Assembly: GCA_017983515.1 (NCBI GenBank)
Contig: JAGOBF010000013.1
Coordinates: forward strand, 47,926 to 111,925
Direction of reading: 5' to 3'
DNA: 64,000 nucleotides
Source: Promineifilum sp.
GTDB taxonomy: Bacteria > Chloroflexota > Anaerolineae > Promineifilales > Promineifilaceae
Every line of letters begins with the position of its first letter. Within the stretch, counting starts at the first letter, position 1. A model generated the notes under the pieces. It saw nothing but the letters and a program-made list of their open reading frames with translations, did no database searches and was not told the origin of the DNA. Positions 17,624 through 26,656 of this stretch are shown here, one piece after another. A program made the translations under genes and the position numbers.

Positions 17624-18766
17624 ATGTCGCGCTCGACCCTGATGATGGCAGTCGTGCTGGCCGTCTTGTTCCTGTCGGCCTGCCGCCAGGGTAACGGGAC
17701 GGCCGAAAGCACGACTCTGCCCGCCATGCACCGCGCCAACGCGCAGCGAACCGGCGTCTATCTGACCAACGGCCCGACAGCGTTCGAAACCGTCAAATGG
17801 CAGCTCAAAGCCCAGGACTGGGTCTTCGGTGCGCCGGCCATCGTCGGCGACAGGGTCTTCTTTACCAGCTATGATGGCAACATCTACGCCGCCGACCGGC
17901 AAACGGGGGCCGAGCAGTGGCGCGTGGCGACCGGCGATACGGTCATCTCCTCACCGGCAGTTGGCGAAGGGCTTGTCTTCGTCGGCAATATGAGCGGCGC
18001 CATTCTCGCTCTCGATGTAGCCACGGGCGACGAGCGTTGGCGCGTGGAGACGGGCGGCGGCTTTTCGGGCTCGCCGGCCGTGGTCGATGACGTCGTCTAC
18101 TTTGCCAACGAAAAAGGTTTGCTCGTCGCTCTGGATGCCGCCACCGGCCAGGAACAATGGCGCTTCCAGGTGGCCGACACGGTCATCGCGTTCTCGCCGG
18201 CCGTGGCCGACGGTCTGGTATTCGTGCCGGTATCCAACGGCATACTCTATGCCCTCGACGCCTCGACGGGCAAAGAATCGTGGAACTTCGATCCCAACTC
18301 CGAAAGCAACATTTACAGCCCAACGGCCGACGCCGTTGTCCACAATGGCGTCATCTATTTCATGACCAGTGACGTCAACCAGGTGGGTATGCTGTTCGCC
18401 ATCGATGCCGCCACCCATGAGCCGCGGTGGCAATACGAGTCGGAGACGGAAAATTTTTCGGCGCCGGCCATCAGCGACGATATACTCGTCTGGGGCACGC
18501 TCAAGGGCACGTTGGTGGGGGTGTCGGAAGAATCCGGCGAATTGCTGTGGACATTCCCGACGGAAGATATCAACTTTTCTGCGCCGGCCATTGCCGGGGA
18601 AACCGTTTATTTCGGCAGCCTCGACAAGAATCTATATGCCATCGACTATCGCAGCGGCCGGCAGCGTTGGCAGTTCCGTGCCGCGTCCGGCGTATCGTCG
18701 CCGGCAATCGATGACAACGTCGTTTACGTGGGGACGGTTGACGGCACATTTTACGCCCTGCAATAA
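17624..18766 (+). CDS. PQQ/BamB-like beta-propeller lipoprotein
   Basis: From the ATG at 17624 this is a 380-residue protein with a compact lipoprotein signal (MMAVVLAVLFLSAC). At least seven propeller repeats of the form 'VYFxxxDGxLYALDAxTGxExW' follow, typical of PQQ-like/BamB propellers. An in-frame ATG at 17585 would add 13 residues; neither start has a clear ribosome site, and the shorter one gives the better signal peptide. The role is probably extracytoplasmic scaffolding or binding. No sign of a quinoprotein catalytic site is visible. It lies directly after acnA. Confidence 0.75.
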   Translation: MSRSTLMMAVVLAVLFLSACRQGNGTAESTTLPAMHRANAQRTGVYLTNGPTAFETVKWQLKAQDWVFGAPAIVGDRVFFTSYDGNIYAADRQTGAEQWRVATGDTVISSPAVGEGLVFVGNMSGAILALDVATGDERWRVETGGGFSGSPAVVDDVVYFANEKGLLVALDAATGQEQWRFQVADTVIAFSPAVADGLVFVPVSNGILYALDASTGKESWNFDPNSESNIYSPTADAVVHNGVIYFMTSDVNQVGMLFAIDAATHEPRWQYESETENFSAPAISDDILVWGTLKGTLVGVSEESGELLWTFPTEDINFSAPAIAGETVYFGSLDKNLYAIDYRSGRQRWQFRAASGVSSPAIDDNVVYVGTVDGTFYALQ

Positions 18767-18794
18767 ATCCGTTAGCACTATCTGAGGAACATAT

Positions 18795-18980
18795 ATGAAC
18801 AATAATCACGATGCGGAACCGGAAGTACTGGCCGAAACTGAAGAATTCGGCTTTGCCGTGTGGCGCAGTATGGAAGAAGATGGCTATATGTATCATGTCG
18901 AGATGGGCGGCATCACCATCCACCTGTCCCCGGAAGAATGGGAGGAATTTGCCATCCTGATTCGCGATGCATCGGGCTGA
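18795..18980 (+). CDS. Small acidic hypothetical protein
   Basis: The 61-residue acidic protein (TEEFGFAVWRSMEED... GGITIHLSPEEWEEF) has no recognised family. GAGGA about seven bases before the ATG supports translation. It lies between the propeller lipoprotein and radC on the same strand, with gaps of 28 and 42 bases, so it probably belongs to that transcript. The 'HLSPEEWEEF' end suggests a small folded domain rather than a random frame. Confidence 0.6.
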   Translation: MNNNHDAEPEVLAETEEFGFAVWRSMEEDGYMYHVEMGGITIHLSPEEWEEFAILIRDASG

Positions 18981-19022
18981 GCCTGATTCCCCGCGCCGGC
19001 GGCTGACCATCTGAAAGACAGA

Positions 19023-19739
19023 ATGGAAATGGAGCAAGAATCCGTCCGCTATGTCCCCATGATACGGGACATGGCTGAGCACGATCGGCCGCGCGAGCGG
19101 CTCATCAAGGTCGGGGCTGAGGTGCTCTCCACGGCCGAACTGTTGGCTATCGTCTTGCGCAGTGGCACCACGGGCGAGAACGTCCTGCGCATGGCCGAGC
19201 GCTTGCTCATCCAGTTCGACAATCTGCCCGGCCTGTCGCGGGCGACGATCATCGAGTTGACTCACGCCCGGGGAGTGGGCGAAGCCAAAGCGGCCGAGAT
19301 CAAGGCCGCCCTGGAGATTGGCCGCCGGCTGGTGGCCAGCGCCCCGGAAGAGCGGCCGCGAGTCTCAGCGCCCGACGATGCCTTTCACCTGCTCAAAACC
19401 GAGATGATGTTCCTGGAGCAGGAACATCTGCGGCTCATCCTGCTCGATACGCGCAACCACGTCTTGCGCACGCCGACAATCTACGTCGGCAGTCTCAATA
19501 CATCGGTCATCCGCGTGGGCGAGCTTTTCCGCGCCGCCATTCGCGAGAACGCGGCGGCGTTGATCGTCGCCCACAATCATCCTTCGGGCGACCCCTCCCC
19601 TTCTCCGGAAGATATCAACGTTACCCGACAAATTGTGGAGGCGGGAAAGCTGCTCGATGTGGACGTGCTCGATCACATCGTCATTGGCCACAATCGGTTT
19701 GTGTCGCTGAAACAACGAGGCTTGGGTTTTGACCGTTGA
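19023..19739 (+). CDS. radC: RadC family (JAMM domain) protein
   Basis: The 238-residue protein has an N-terminal helix-hairpin-helix-like part ([21 protein letters not shown]) and a JAMM/MPN metalloprotease-like domain with [14 protein letters not shown] (His184, His186, Asp197 as metal ligands). RadC is named for DNA repair, but the true activity is disputed. Length is normal. It is convergent with the FecR-domain gene. Confidence 0.92.
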   Translation: MEMEQESVRYVPMIRDMAEHDRPRERLIKVGAEVLSTAELLAIVLRSGTTGENVLRMAERLLIQFDNLPGLSRATIIELTHARGVGEAKAAEIKAALEIGRRLVASAPEERPRVSAPDDAFHLLKTEMMFLEQEHLRLILLDTRNHVLRTPTIYVGSLNTSVIRVGELFRAAIRENAAALIVAHNHPSGDPSPSPEDINVTRQIVEAGKLLDVDVLDHIVIGHNRFVSLKQRGLGFDR

Positions 19740-19771
19740 AATGCGTAGCGTAGGGGCTGACAGCCGAATTG

Positions 19772-21043
19772 TCACTCGCCCACGAGGGCCACATCTGACA
19801 CTTCGGTCGTGAAGCTGTGTCCTGAGCCGACAAGCGTGACGCTCTCGATATGGCGCGGCGGTAATGCGCCCTGAGTCGCCAATTCCTGGATTAAATCGAC
19901 GTCGTAGAAATAGAGTTGTCCGAGCGGCACACGGTCATGGGGCCTCTGGACGACAGCGCACGAAATACATGCGCCAGGCGTCAGATTGTCATCGATCGTG
20001 CCGTTGGCGAAAAAGCCGTGCTGCCACACCCGGCTGACGCCACTGTCATCGATATAGTTGATGATGATGAACAACGGGCACTCCGATCCTTGCACTCCGC
20101 ACACTCCCAGGCTTTGGTCCACGACGCGCAAGGTGGCCGCCAGGCGCAACGACTCGTAATCGGACACATCCTGATTCACCGATTGGGTCAGCCTGACGTC
20201 CGCATGACCCACCCCCTGGCGCGTGAGCCGCAAAACGGGATCGCCGCCTTCGGGCTGGACCGTCGTCTCGCCCTTGGGTTGATCGGGCAGTTCGACCTGC
20301 CATGAAAACAGAGCCCAGTTATCCAGGCCCTCGCTAAAGTCGCCATTACGGATGAGGTCACGCGCCGGATCAAACGGGCCGACGGGCGCGGAATCCGGCG
20401 AGATTTCCACCCGCTGGCCGGGTTCGAGCATCAGAGTCTGGCCTTGGGAGGAAACGCTGGCTCGGCCGTCGCTCAGAACGGTCACCTGGGTCACATCGTT
20501 GCTGACTTCCAACGTGTAGCGGCCGGATTCACTTACCTCTATTCGTCCCCCCTGGGGCGTTGTCAGGGCTAGCTCTAGCGGACGCGTGCCAAAGGACGGC
20601 ACATCGACGCGCACACGGCCGGCTTGCAGATCCACAAGGACGCGAAACGAATGGTTACTCACTCCGAAGCGCGGCGCGGCGGCCTGCTCCAGCTCGATGG
20701 TGGAGTTGCCAGCAACCTGCATCGTCACCAGCGTTTGCTGCCCTTCGGGCGTCATCACCGTCATCAACGCCGATGCGGTCGTGTCGGTACGAATGGAGGT
20801 TTGTGGCCCAATAGGCTGAGCGGATTCCCCGGCCAGAACCGCCCGGCGAGGGCCGTTTTGTTCCTCGATGCCCACCGTGCCCTGATTGGCCTGCACAGCC
20901 ACGTCCAGACTCTGGGTAGCGTTTTGCAGTAACGCGTTGACGGCAATCGGCACGGTGACGGTCAGGAGCAAACAGGCGAAAAAGCCAGCCGCGAGGATGA
21001 TCCAGGCCAACCGCTGTCGGCCGAACCGGTGCGTATCGGTCAT
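19772..21043 (-). CDS. Membrane-anchored FecR-domain protein
   Basis: From the ATG at 21043 the protein has 423 residues: one N-terminal membrane segment (LAWIILAAGFFACLLLTVTVPIA, shown in part: IILAAGFFACLLL), then a FecR-like domain (about 50-190, with 'LAGESAQPIGPQTSIRTD' and 'LEPGQRVEI'). A C-terminal jelly-roll, possibly carbohydrate binding, starts at NGDFSEGLDNW. Four cysteines (CGVQGSEC, CISC) may form disulfides outside the cell. The frame is open upstream, but this ATG overlaps the acylphosphatase stop as ATGA and is preferred. No sigma factor or TonB receptor is near, so it is not a classical FecR regulator. Confidence 0.65.
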   Translation of the reverse strand: MTDTHRFGRQRLAWIILAAGFFACLLLTVTVPIAVNALLQNATQSLDVAVQANQGTVGIEEQNGPRRAVLAGESAQPIGPQTSIRTDTTASALMTVMTPEGQQTLVTMQVAGNSTIELEQAAAPRFGVSNHSFRVLVDLQAGRVRVDVPSFGTRPLELALTTPQGGRIEVSESGRYTLEVSNDVTQVTVLSDGRASVSSQGQTLMLEPGQRVEISPDSAPVGPFDPARDLIRNGDFSEGLDNWALFSWQVELPDQPKGETTVQPEGGDPVLRLTRQGVGHADVRLTQSVNQDVSDYESLRLAATLRVVDQSLGVCGVQGSECPLFIIINYIDDSGVSRVWQHGFFANGTIDDNLTPGACISCAVVQRPHDRVPLGQLYFYDVDLIQELATQGALPPRHIESVTLVGSGHSFTTEVSDVALVGE

Positions 21044-21333
21044 AGATAGCGGACTCGAAAATCGCTGAATTCGCCCGCGCCAGTTGACCACTCCACGGCC
21101 ACTCTCTTCACCTGGGCCGCTGGAGGTCCCCGATGTAGAAAGTCAAGCAAGGCGCGCAAGGCGGATTCTTCCCCCTCGGCGACCACGCGGACGTTGCCAT
21201 CCGGCAGATTAGCCACCCATCCCGTCAGGTTCAATCGCTGCGCTTGCCGAAGTGTGTGTTGGCGAAAAAAGACGCCCTGCACCAAGCCGTGAACCGTGGC
21301 TTCCATTCGAGACATGATGCTGGGCGAAGACAT
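21040..21333 (-). CDS. Acylphosphatase
   Basis: The protein (97 residues from ATG 21333; 88 from ATG 21306) has the acylphosphatase signature: VHGLVQGVFFRQHTLRQA, with the substrate-binding Arg, and the later GWVANLPDGNVRVVAEGE with the catalytic Asn. It hydrolyses acyl phosphates. ATGs at 21333, 21315 and 21306 lack Shine-Dalgarno sequences; a TATAAT six bases before the first suggests a leaderless start. It is translationally coupled (ATGA) to the downstream FecR-domain gene. Confidence 0.88.
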   Translation of the reverse strand: MSSPSIMSRMEATVHGLVQGVFFRQHTLRQAQRLNLTGWVANLPDGNVRVVAEGEESALRALLDFLHRGPPAAQVKRVAVEWSTGAGEFSDFRVRYL

Positions 21334-21339
21334 AGGTAA

Positions 21340-21345
21340 ATTATA
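21340..21345 (-). promoter_or_regulatory. -10 element placed for a leaderless acylphosphatase transcript
   Basis: TATAAT on the minus strand is separated from the ATG (21333) by only six bases, so transcription would start at or near the A of ATG. No consensus -35 is seen. Confidence 0.45.
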
Positions 21346-21412
21346 CCGCAGTCGCGTCGTTCGGCTATGGGGCGACAGCCGATCGTGGGCAAGAAGTGGA
21401 TCAGGCGATGAG

Positions 21413-22471
21413 TTAAAGGGGTGTTCCGGCGGCCAACTCGCGGAGGATTTGCCCGGCCAGGCCCGGCCCGCGATAGACCAGGCCGGTATACAGTTGGACG
21501 ACGGCCGCCCCGGCAGCCAGTTTTTCGCGCACGTCGGCCGCCGAACTGACCCCACCCACCCCGATAATGGGCAGCGCCCCGTTCGTCTGCCGGTGTACGT
21601 GGGCGATGAGTTGAGTCGAGCGCCGGCGCAAAGGACGCCCGCTCAAGCCTCCGGCTTCCGCTGAATCTGAACCAGCCAGCCCAGCCCGCGATAAAGTCGT
21701 GTTAGCAATGATGATCCCGTCGATTCCGACCGCCGTCAATGTCGCGAGTATCCCGTCCAGATCGTCGTTCTCCAGATCGGGAGCGATTTTCACCCACAGG
21801 GGTTTGGGCGGCTCATTTCTGGCCGCCGACAGGCTGATATTCTCGGCTATTACGACGCGCAAGAGGTGATGCAGATAGCGGCCGCCCTGTAATTCGCGCA
21901 GGCCCGGCGTGTTGGGCGAACTGATATTGACAGCCAGATAATCGGCATAGGAATGTACGGCGCGCATCACCTTCACGTAATCGGCCGCGGCGTCCTCCAG
22001 AGGGGTTTCTTTCTGCTTACCAAGGCTGACGCCGACCACGTAGTCGCGCTTGACCGACAGGTCGCACAAGCGCGAGGCGGCCGCCTCGATTCCCTCGTTG
22101 GGAAAGCCCATGCGATTGATGATGGCCTCGTCCGCCGGCAGGCGAAACACGCGCGGTCGGGGGTTGCCGGGTTGCGCGCGCGGCGTCAACGTGCCGACCT
22201 CGACGTGGCCGAAGCCCAGCAGAGCCAGCCCAGCGACGACTCGCGCGTCCTTGTCGAAGCCGGCGGCAACGCCAACCGGGTTAGGAAAACGGAGCCGGCC
22301 GACCTGCACCGGACTCAGCGGCGCGTGCCCCGCGATGCGCCTCAGAGCCGCTCGCCCGGCCGGATTTGACTGAGCCAGGGCCAGGGCATCTAATGTGCGC
22401 AGATGGGCGGATTCTGGGTCCATGCGCTTGAATAGAGGCCACAGAAGCCGTTCGTAGATCGTATCAGTCAT
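21413..22471 (-). CDS. pyrD: Dihydroorotate dehydrogenase, class 2 (quinone-dependent)
   Basis: The 352-residue enzyme oxidises dihydroorotate to orotate in pyrimidine synthesis, passing electrons to quinone at the membrane. The class 2 signs are an N-terminal amphipathic extension (LLWPLFKRMDPESAH), NPVGVAAGFDKD, and NISSPNTPGLR with the catalytic Ser. FMN-binding GVGGVSSAADV follows near the end. It is the last gene of the leftward fadR operon and overlaps glpD by eight bases; both it and GlpD feed quinone. Confidence 0.95.
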   Translation of the reverse strand: MTDTIYERLLWPLFKRMDPESAHLRTLDALALAQSNPAGRAALRRIAGHAPLSPVQVGRLRFPNPVGVAAGFDKDARVVAGLALLGFGHVEVGTLTPRAQPGNPRPRVFRLPADEAIINRMGFPNEGIEAAASRLCDLSVKRDYVVGVSLGKQKETPLEDAAADYVKVMRAVHSYADYLAVNISSPNTPGLRELQGGRYLHHLLRVVIAENISLSAARNEPPKPLWVKIAPDLENDDLDGILATLTAVGIDGIIIANTTLSRAGLAGSDSAEAGGLSGRPLRRRSTQLIAHVHRQTNGALPIIGVGGVSSAADVREKLAAGAAVVQLYTGLVYRGPGLAGQILRELAAGTPL

Positions 22472-24281
22472 GATCGATCATTTCGCGTCGGCTGCGTCTC
22501 AGCCACAACCACAAAGCCACCAGCGCCACAACCAGAATCCCCAGGGCGGCGCGACGTTCCATCAATCGCCGACGTTGCCGGCGAACGGCGGTGGCCGCGG
22601 CCTGCTCGGCACGCGACCGGGTCAACAAGGTCCGCCAGTCGGGGATCGACGCCTCATCCGGCAGGCTGTAAGCGGCGGCGACCAACGTGCGGTAAGCGCT
22701 CTCCTCCGCTTCCCAACGAGCATCATCCCAGCCAAGCTCAGGCTGGACCATCCGGCGAATGCGCGGCAAGTGATGGACTGCTCCCTGAGGCAACAACAAG
22801 CCGACCCTGACCCGCCGCAGCAGTAGGTCGTCGAGGTGGACGACTGCTTCGGCCATCGCCGCCCAGCGCACTTCGGCCCACAACGCCGTCGTTCCCTCTA
22901 TCGGCGCCAGATCACCCGGCTGCGCCGCCGCCGCCAAGCCGGCTGCATCCGAGCCATAGCGGCCAAGCAACCGTTGGCGTACATCCGACGACAACAACTC
23001 GAGTCCCGGCATGTTTTCGTCTACTGCCCTCAATATCGGCGCATCGTCGTGCAGCCGGGCCAGGCGAGACTGCCCAGCCTCTTTATCCGAATCGTCAATG
23101 CGCGAGCAGGCCGCTTCCAGCGCCTGCCTGGCCACCTGGCGAAAGGTCGTCAATTTGCCGCCGGTCACGGTCAGTAAGCCATTCTCCGACCAAATCACGT
23201 GATCGCGCGCTTCATCCGAAGGGTCATCCTTGCCGCTTCCGATGACCGGGCGAATGCCGGCAAAAGTCGCCACCACATCCTCATGAGTCAAGTTGAGAGC
23301 CGGGAACTGACCGGCCACAGCGGCCAGCAGGTAAGCGACCTCATCGGCAGTGATGGAGGGATCTTCATCCAGCGGCGGCGGGCAGTCGACATCAGTCGTT
23401 CCGAAAAGGGTCACGCCTTCCCAGGGAAAGGCGAAGACCGGCCGTCCGTCGATAGGATGCATAAAGCTGACCGCCTGGGCCACGGGAAAACGCCAGGCGG
23501 GGAAGAGCAGATGGCTACCGCGCAGTGGCCGAATGCGGGCCTCTCCCCCAACCTGCTTACGCAGCGTGTCCGCCCAGGCGCCTGTGGCATTGATGATCAC
23601 GCGCGCGGCCACGTCGACCGTTGAACCATCCAGCACATTCCGAAGCCGAAGTCCGGTCGGATCTTCCGTTCCATCAAACAGCAATTGCTCGGCGCGCACG
23701 TAGTTGAGAGCGATCCCGCCATCGTCGGCCGCCTCGCGCAGCACACGCAGCACCAGACGGGCGTCGTCGGTCTGGGCATCTTGATACTGGAAGCCCCCGC
23801 GCAAGCCGGTCGGCGCGATATAGGGGGCCATCATCTGGAAGTCCTGCGGGCTGTAGTAGCGATGGCTCCATTGTTGGGCCATCAGATCGTAGATCGTCAG
23901 ACCCGCGCCATACACGAGACGCCCCGCTCCGGCCCCGTCGTCCTCATATTGGGCCAGCAGAAAACCAAGCGGATCGATCAGTCCCGACCCTTCCGCCAGA
24001 AGCTGCTCCCGCCCCTGAACCGAAGCGCGCGTCAGCGCGACCTGGCCGGTCTTCAGGTAGCGCAGGCCACCGTGAACCAGCTTGGACGAGCGGCTGGACG
24101 TGCCCCAGGCGAAGTCTCGTTGTTCGACCAGGAGGGCACGCAAATTCAGGCGTGTAGCCTCGCGCAGGATACCCGCCCCCGTGATGCCACCGCCGACGAT
24201 GACAAGATCCCATATCTCATCCGCCAGGGTGTCCCAGTTTTCCCGGCGATAAGCTTCGTTCCAAACAAGTCGAGTCGTCAT
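22464..24281 (-). CDS. glpD: Aerobic glycerol-3-phosphate dehydrogenase with C-terminal membrane tail
   Basis: The 605-residue FAD enzyme oxidises glycerol 3-phosphate to dihydroxyacetone phosphate. It has the FAD motif DLVIVGGGITGAG (about 26-38) and the GlpD signature SSRSSKLVHGGLRYL. A C-terminal domain of GlpD type follows. The last 30 residues add a single hydrophobic helix (ALGILVVALVALWLWL, about 579-594) and a short charged end; ordinary GlpD binds the membrane peripherally, so this anchor is unusual. Its start overlaps the preceding flavoprotein gene by four bases and its end overlaps pyrD by eight, indicating tight operon coupling. Confidence 0.93.
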   Translation of the reverse strand: MTTRLVWNEAYRRENWDTLADEIWDLVIVGGGITGAGILREATRLNLRALLVEQRDFAWGTSSRSSKLVHGGLRYLKTGQVALTRASVQGREQLLAEGSGLIDPLGFLLAQYEDDGAGAGRLVYGAGLTIYDLMAQQWSHRYYSPQDFQMMAPYIAPTGLRGGFQYQDAQTDDARLVLRVLREAADDGGIALNYVRAEQLLFDGTEDPTGLRLRNVLDGSTVDVAARVIINATGAWADTLRKQVGGEARIRPLRGSHLLFPAWRFPVAQAVSFMHPIDGRPVFAFPWEGVTLFGTTDVDCPPPLDEDPSITADEVAYLLAAVAGQFPALNLTHEDVVATFAGIRPVIGSGKDDPSDEARDHVIWSENGLLTVTGGKLTTFRQVARQALEAACSRIDDSDKEAGQSRLARLHDDAPILRAVDENMPGLELLSSDVRQRLLGRYGSDAAGLAAAAQPGDLAPIEGTTALWAEVRWAAMAEAVVHLDDLLLRRVRVGLLLPQGAVHHLPRIRRMVQPELGWDDARWEAEESAYRTLVAAAYSLPDEASIPDWRTLLTRSRAEQAAATAVRRQRRRLMERRAALGILVVALVALWLWLRRSRREMIDHD

Positions 24282-25903
24282 CGATTGCCTCCACCCGTCC
24301 GATGGTCGTTCAGCAGGACGCCGGGGTTCATGCGGCCGTCCGGATCAAAGGCGGTCGTCGCTCCGAGCAGAGCGGCCATTCCCAACACACCCTTTTCCGC
24401 TTCCATATAGGGCGCATGGTCGCGCCCCACGCCGTGCTGATGGCTGATCGTCCCGCACTCGCGCACAATAGCCGAGCTGGCCGCCCCTTTCAGAGCCTTC
24501 CACCGGCGCAACGTCTCATCCGGATCGGCCGCGAGCCGAAACAGGTACGTCGTATAAATGCTGGCTCCCTGGGGATACACGTGGGACAGGTGGGTAAAGA
24601 CGTGGATAGATTCGCCATCGGGCACGGCTGAATGCAAGGCGACTTCGATCTGCTCGACCATACGCGGTACCCGTTCCCAGGTCGTAGCCGTCTCCAGCGT
24701 ATCGACCGCGTAGCCAAAATCCCATAAAGTGTTGCGCAGATAGGGCGTGCGGAAGCGTCCCTCCATCCACTGCTCGCCAAAACGACGGCCGGCACTCACG
24801 CCGCCGTGCTCCTTGGCAATGTCGATCGTGGCGTGGCGTGCATCGCGCACGACCGCCGCCGTGCCGGTGAAGCCGCACAGTAACATGCACTTTTCGTCGC
24901 CCACCCCCCGAATGCCCAGCATCGTCTCCAGCAAGCCTATGAGCCGCTCGTGCCCAGCCAGGGCCAGCGTCGTCCGGGTCTCTGTCGGCGTGCTGAGGCG
25001 CAACAACGACAAAGGCAATTGCCCCTGAACGATCCGGCGCACGGCCGTCATGCCATCGACGAAGTCGGGAAAGAATATCGCGTGAAATTCCTCATGCTCC
25101 GGCAAGGGCGTGATGCGAACCGTCACGTCTGTCAAAAGGCCCACCCGTCCCTCTGAGCCGAGCACCAGTTGGCGCACATCGGGGCCGGCGGCCGAGGCCG
25201 GGAAAGGCGGCAAGCGCAATTCGCCGGCCGGGGCCACCAGGGTTCCTCCGGCGAAGAGGCTCTCGATCCGACCATAGCCAAGCGACTGCTGGCCACTGGA
25301 TCGCGTCGCCACCCAACCGCCCAGCGTGGAAAACTCAAATGACTGCGGAAAGTGGCCCAGCGTAAATCCACGGGCGCGCAGGTGCGCCTCCAGTTCGGGA
25401 CCGGCCACGCCCGCCCCAAACGTCGCCAGCAAGCTGATGGAATCGAGACGAGTCAGTTGGTTCATCCGGCGCATGCTGATGGTCAACACGGGACGGTCGC
25501 CCGGTTCGGGATTGATATGGCCGACGACGCTCGTTCCACCCCCGTAGGGGATGACGCGCGCATCGATCTCCGCGGCATACTGCAGCAGGCGCGTGACATC
25601 GGACTGTGTGAGGGGAAAAGCCACGCCGTCGGGAAAAGCGGGGATGGAACCGCTGCGCAACGCGACCCAGTCAGGCAAGCTCTGGCCGCGCGCGTGGAGC
25701 AAGCGCGGCCACGCGTCGACGCTGATCAATTCCTGCCCTGGTAATTGTCCGAGGCGCGTGGCCGGCATTGTCGTCAATACATCGGCCGCGGACACATCTC
25801 GCGGCGGTGCGCCCTCGCCCACAGTCTCCCGCAGAAACGCCAACGCGCGCTCCGAAAGTGGATATCGTATCGTGTCGTCGCCCCAACCATTCCAGCGCCG
25901 CAT
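24278..25903 (-). CDS. FAD-binding oxidase, alkyl-DHAP synthase-like
   Basis: The 541-residue protein belongs to the VAO/PCMH flavoprotein family and looks closest to alkyldihydroxyacetonephosphate synthase (AGPS). Visible features are the start RRWNGWGDD, the FAD loop YGGGTSVVGH (about 120-129), the 'GWVATRSSGQQSLGYG' segment, and the AGPS-like late motif ISHQHGVG where AGPS has SHHHGVG. AGPS swaps an acyl for an alkyl chain on DHAP to start ether lipids. Bacterial relatives may instead oxidise hydroxy acids or glycerol phosphate. Placement between a FadR-like regulator and glpD favours a lipid or glycerophosphate role. Confidence 0.7.
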   Translation of the reverse strand: MRRWNGWGDDTIRYPLSERALAFLRETVGEGAPPRDVSAADVLTTMPATRLGQLPGQELISVDAWPRLLHARGQSLPDWVALRSGSIPAFPDGVAFPLTQSDVTRLLQYAAEIDARVIPYGGGTSVVGHINPEPGDRPVLTISMRRMNQLTRLDSISLLATFGAGVAGPELEAHLRARGFTLGHFPQSFEFSTLGGWVATRSSGQQSLGYGRIESLFAGGTLVAPAGELRLPPFPASAAGPDVRQLVLGSEGRVGLLTDVTVRITPLPEHEEFHAIFFPDFVDGMTAVRRIVQGQLPLSLLRLSTPTETRTTLALAGHERLIGLLETMLGIRGVGDEKCMLLCGFTGTAAVVRDARHATIDIAKEHGGVSAGRRFGEQWMEGRFRTPYLRNTLWDFGYAVDTLETATTWERVPRMVEQIEVALHSAVPDGESIHVFTHLSHVYPQGASIYTTYLFRLAADPDETLRRWKALKGAASSAIVRECGTISHQHGVGRDHAPYMEAEKGVLGMAALLGATTAFDPDGRMNPGVLLNDHRTGGGNR

Positions 25904-25906
25904 GGC

Positions 25907-26620
25907 CTACTCTCCTTTGTTAACGTCGCGTGGGTCAAGCCCTTGCCAGACGCCAATACTGCTGCTCATCACCTGCCGGCAGAGCGCCTCGGCCGCCTGC
26001 GAATCTTGCTTCCGGGTCAGCCTTTCCAGATCGGAATAGAAGTCGGCTGACAGCGCCCGCGCGCCACTCTTTTGAAAATAACCACGGGCAATATCCTCAT
26101 AGAAACCCTGGAATCCATTTAGAATTAAGGTATAGATCGGATTGCCGGACAGGATGCTCAGTTGCCGGTGGAGCAGCCAGTCGAAGCGAGCAAATGCCGC
26201 CGGATCGTCGTCGCGCGCCGGAGCCGCCTCCAGAACGGCGATGACCTGGCCCGGAGCACGGGCCACGGCCAGACTTGTATAGGCCGGAGCCAGATTACGC
26301 CGAACCTCCAGCAGTTGCTCGATGAAATCGGGTGATAGATGCGTCTGGTGCTCAACCAGCTTACCCAACACGTTTAGGCCGCCCTCCACCCAATAGTCGT
26401 TGATGACGGTCGGCTTGCCGTGGGTAACTGTAAGCCAGCCGTCGCGGGCCAGGCGTTGAATGGCCTCGCGCAGTGTCGGCCGTGTGATGCCCAGTTGGGC
26501 GGCCAGGCTGCGCTCGGCAGGCAGCGTCGACCCCGGTGGCAGGTCGCCGTCCAAAATGGCCGCCACCAGCCACGACTCGGCACGTTCGTTGGGGCGGACA
26601 GGTGTGCTTTTCGAATTCAT
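25907..26620 (-). CDS. FadR-like fatty-acid-responsive GntR regulator
   Basis: From the ATG at 26620 this is a 237-residue regulator. The winged helix (PPGSTLPAERSLAAQLGITR...LREAIQRLARDGWLT) and HGKPT wing match E. coli FadR closely. So does the acyl-CoA-binding domain: SGNPIYTLILNGFQGFY against SGNPIYGLILNGMKGLY, and GGLNVL against SGLNIL. A Trp near the C-terminus (GVWQGL) aligns with the FadR ligand-pocket region. FadR releases DNA on binding long-chain acyl-CoA. An upstream in-frame codon at 26686 lies inside the -35 and is rejected; ATG 26626 is an alternative. It heads the operon with the AGPS-like, glpD and pyrD genes. Confidence 0.85.
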   Translation of the reverse strand: MNSKSTPVRPNERAESWLVAAILDGDLPPGSTLPAERSLAAQLGITRPTLREAIQRLARDGWLTVTHGKPTVINDYWVEGGLNVLGKLVEHQTHLSPDFIEQLLEVRRNLAPAYTSLAVARAPGQVIAVLEAAPARDDDPAAFARFDWLLHRQLSILSGNPIYTLILNGFQGFYEDIARGYFQKSGARALSADFYSDLERLTRKQDSQAAEALCRQVMSSSIGVWQGLDPRDVNKGE

Positions 26621-26633
26621 TGGCATTACAAGC

Positions 26634-26650
26634 AAGTGGTCTGACCAGTT
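26634..26650. promoter_or_regulatory. Predicted FadR operator (17-bp palindrome)
   Basis: On the minus strand the site reads AACTGGTCAGACCACTT, with half-sites matching 7 of 8 bases around a central base. It is very like E. coli FadR sites (CTGGTCnGACC core). It starts six bases after the -10 of the fadR-like gene and so covers the predicted transcription start, fitting autorepression. Confidence 0.75.
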
Positions 26651-26656
26651 AGAGAC

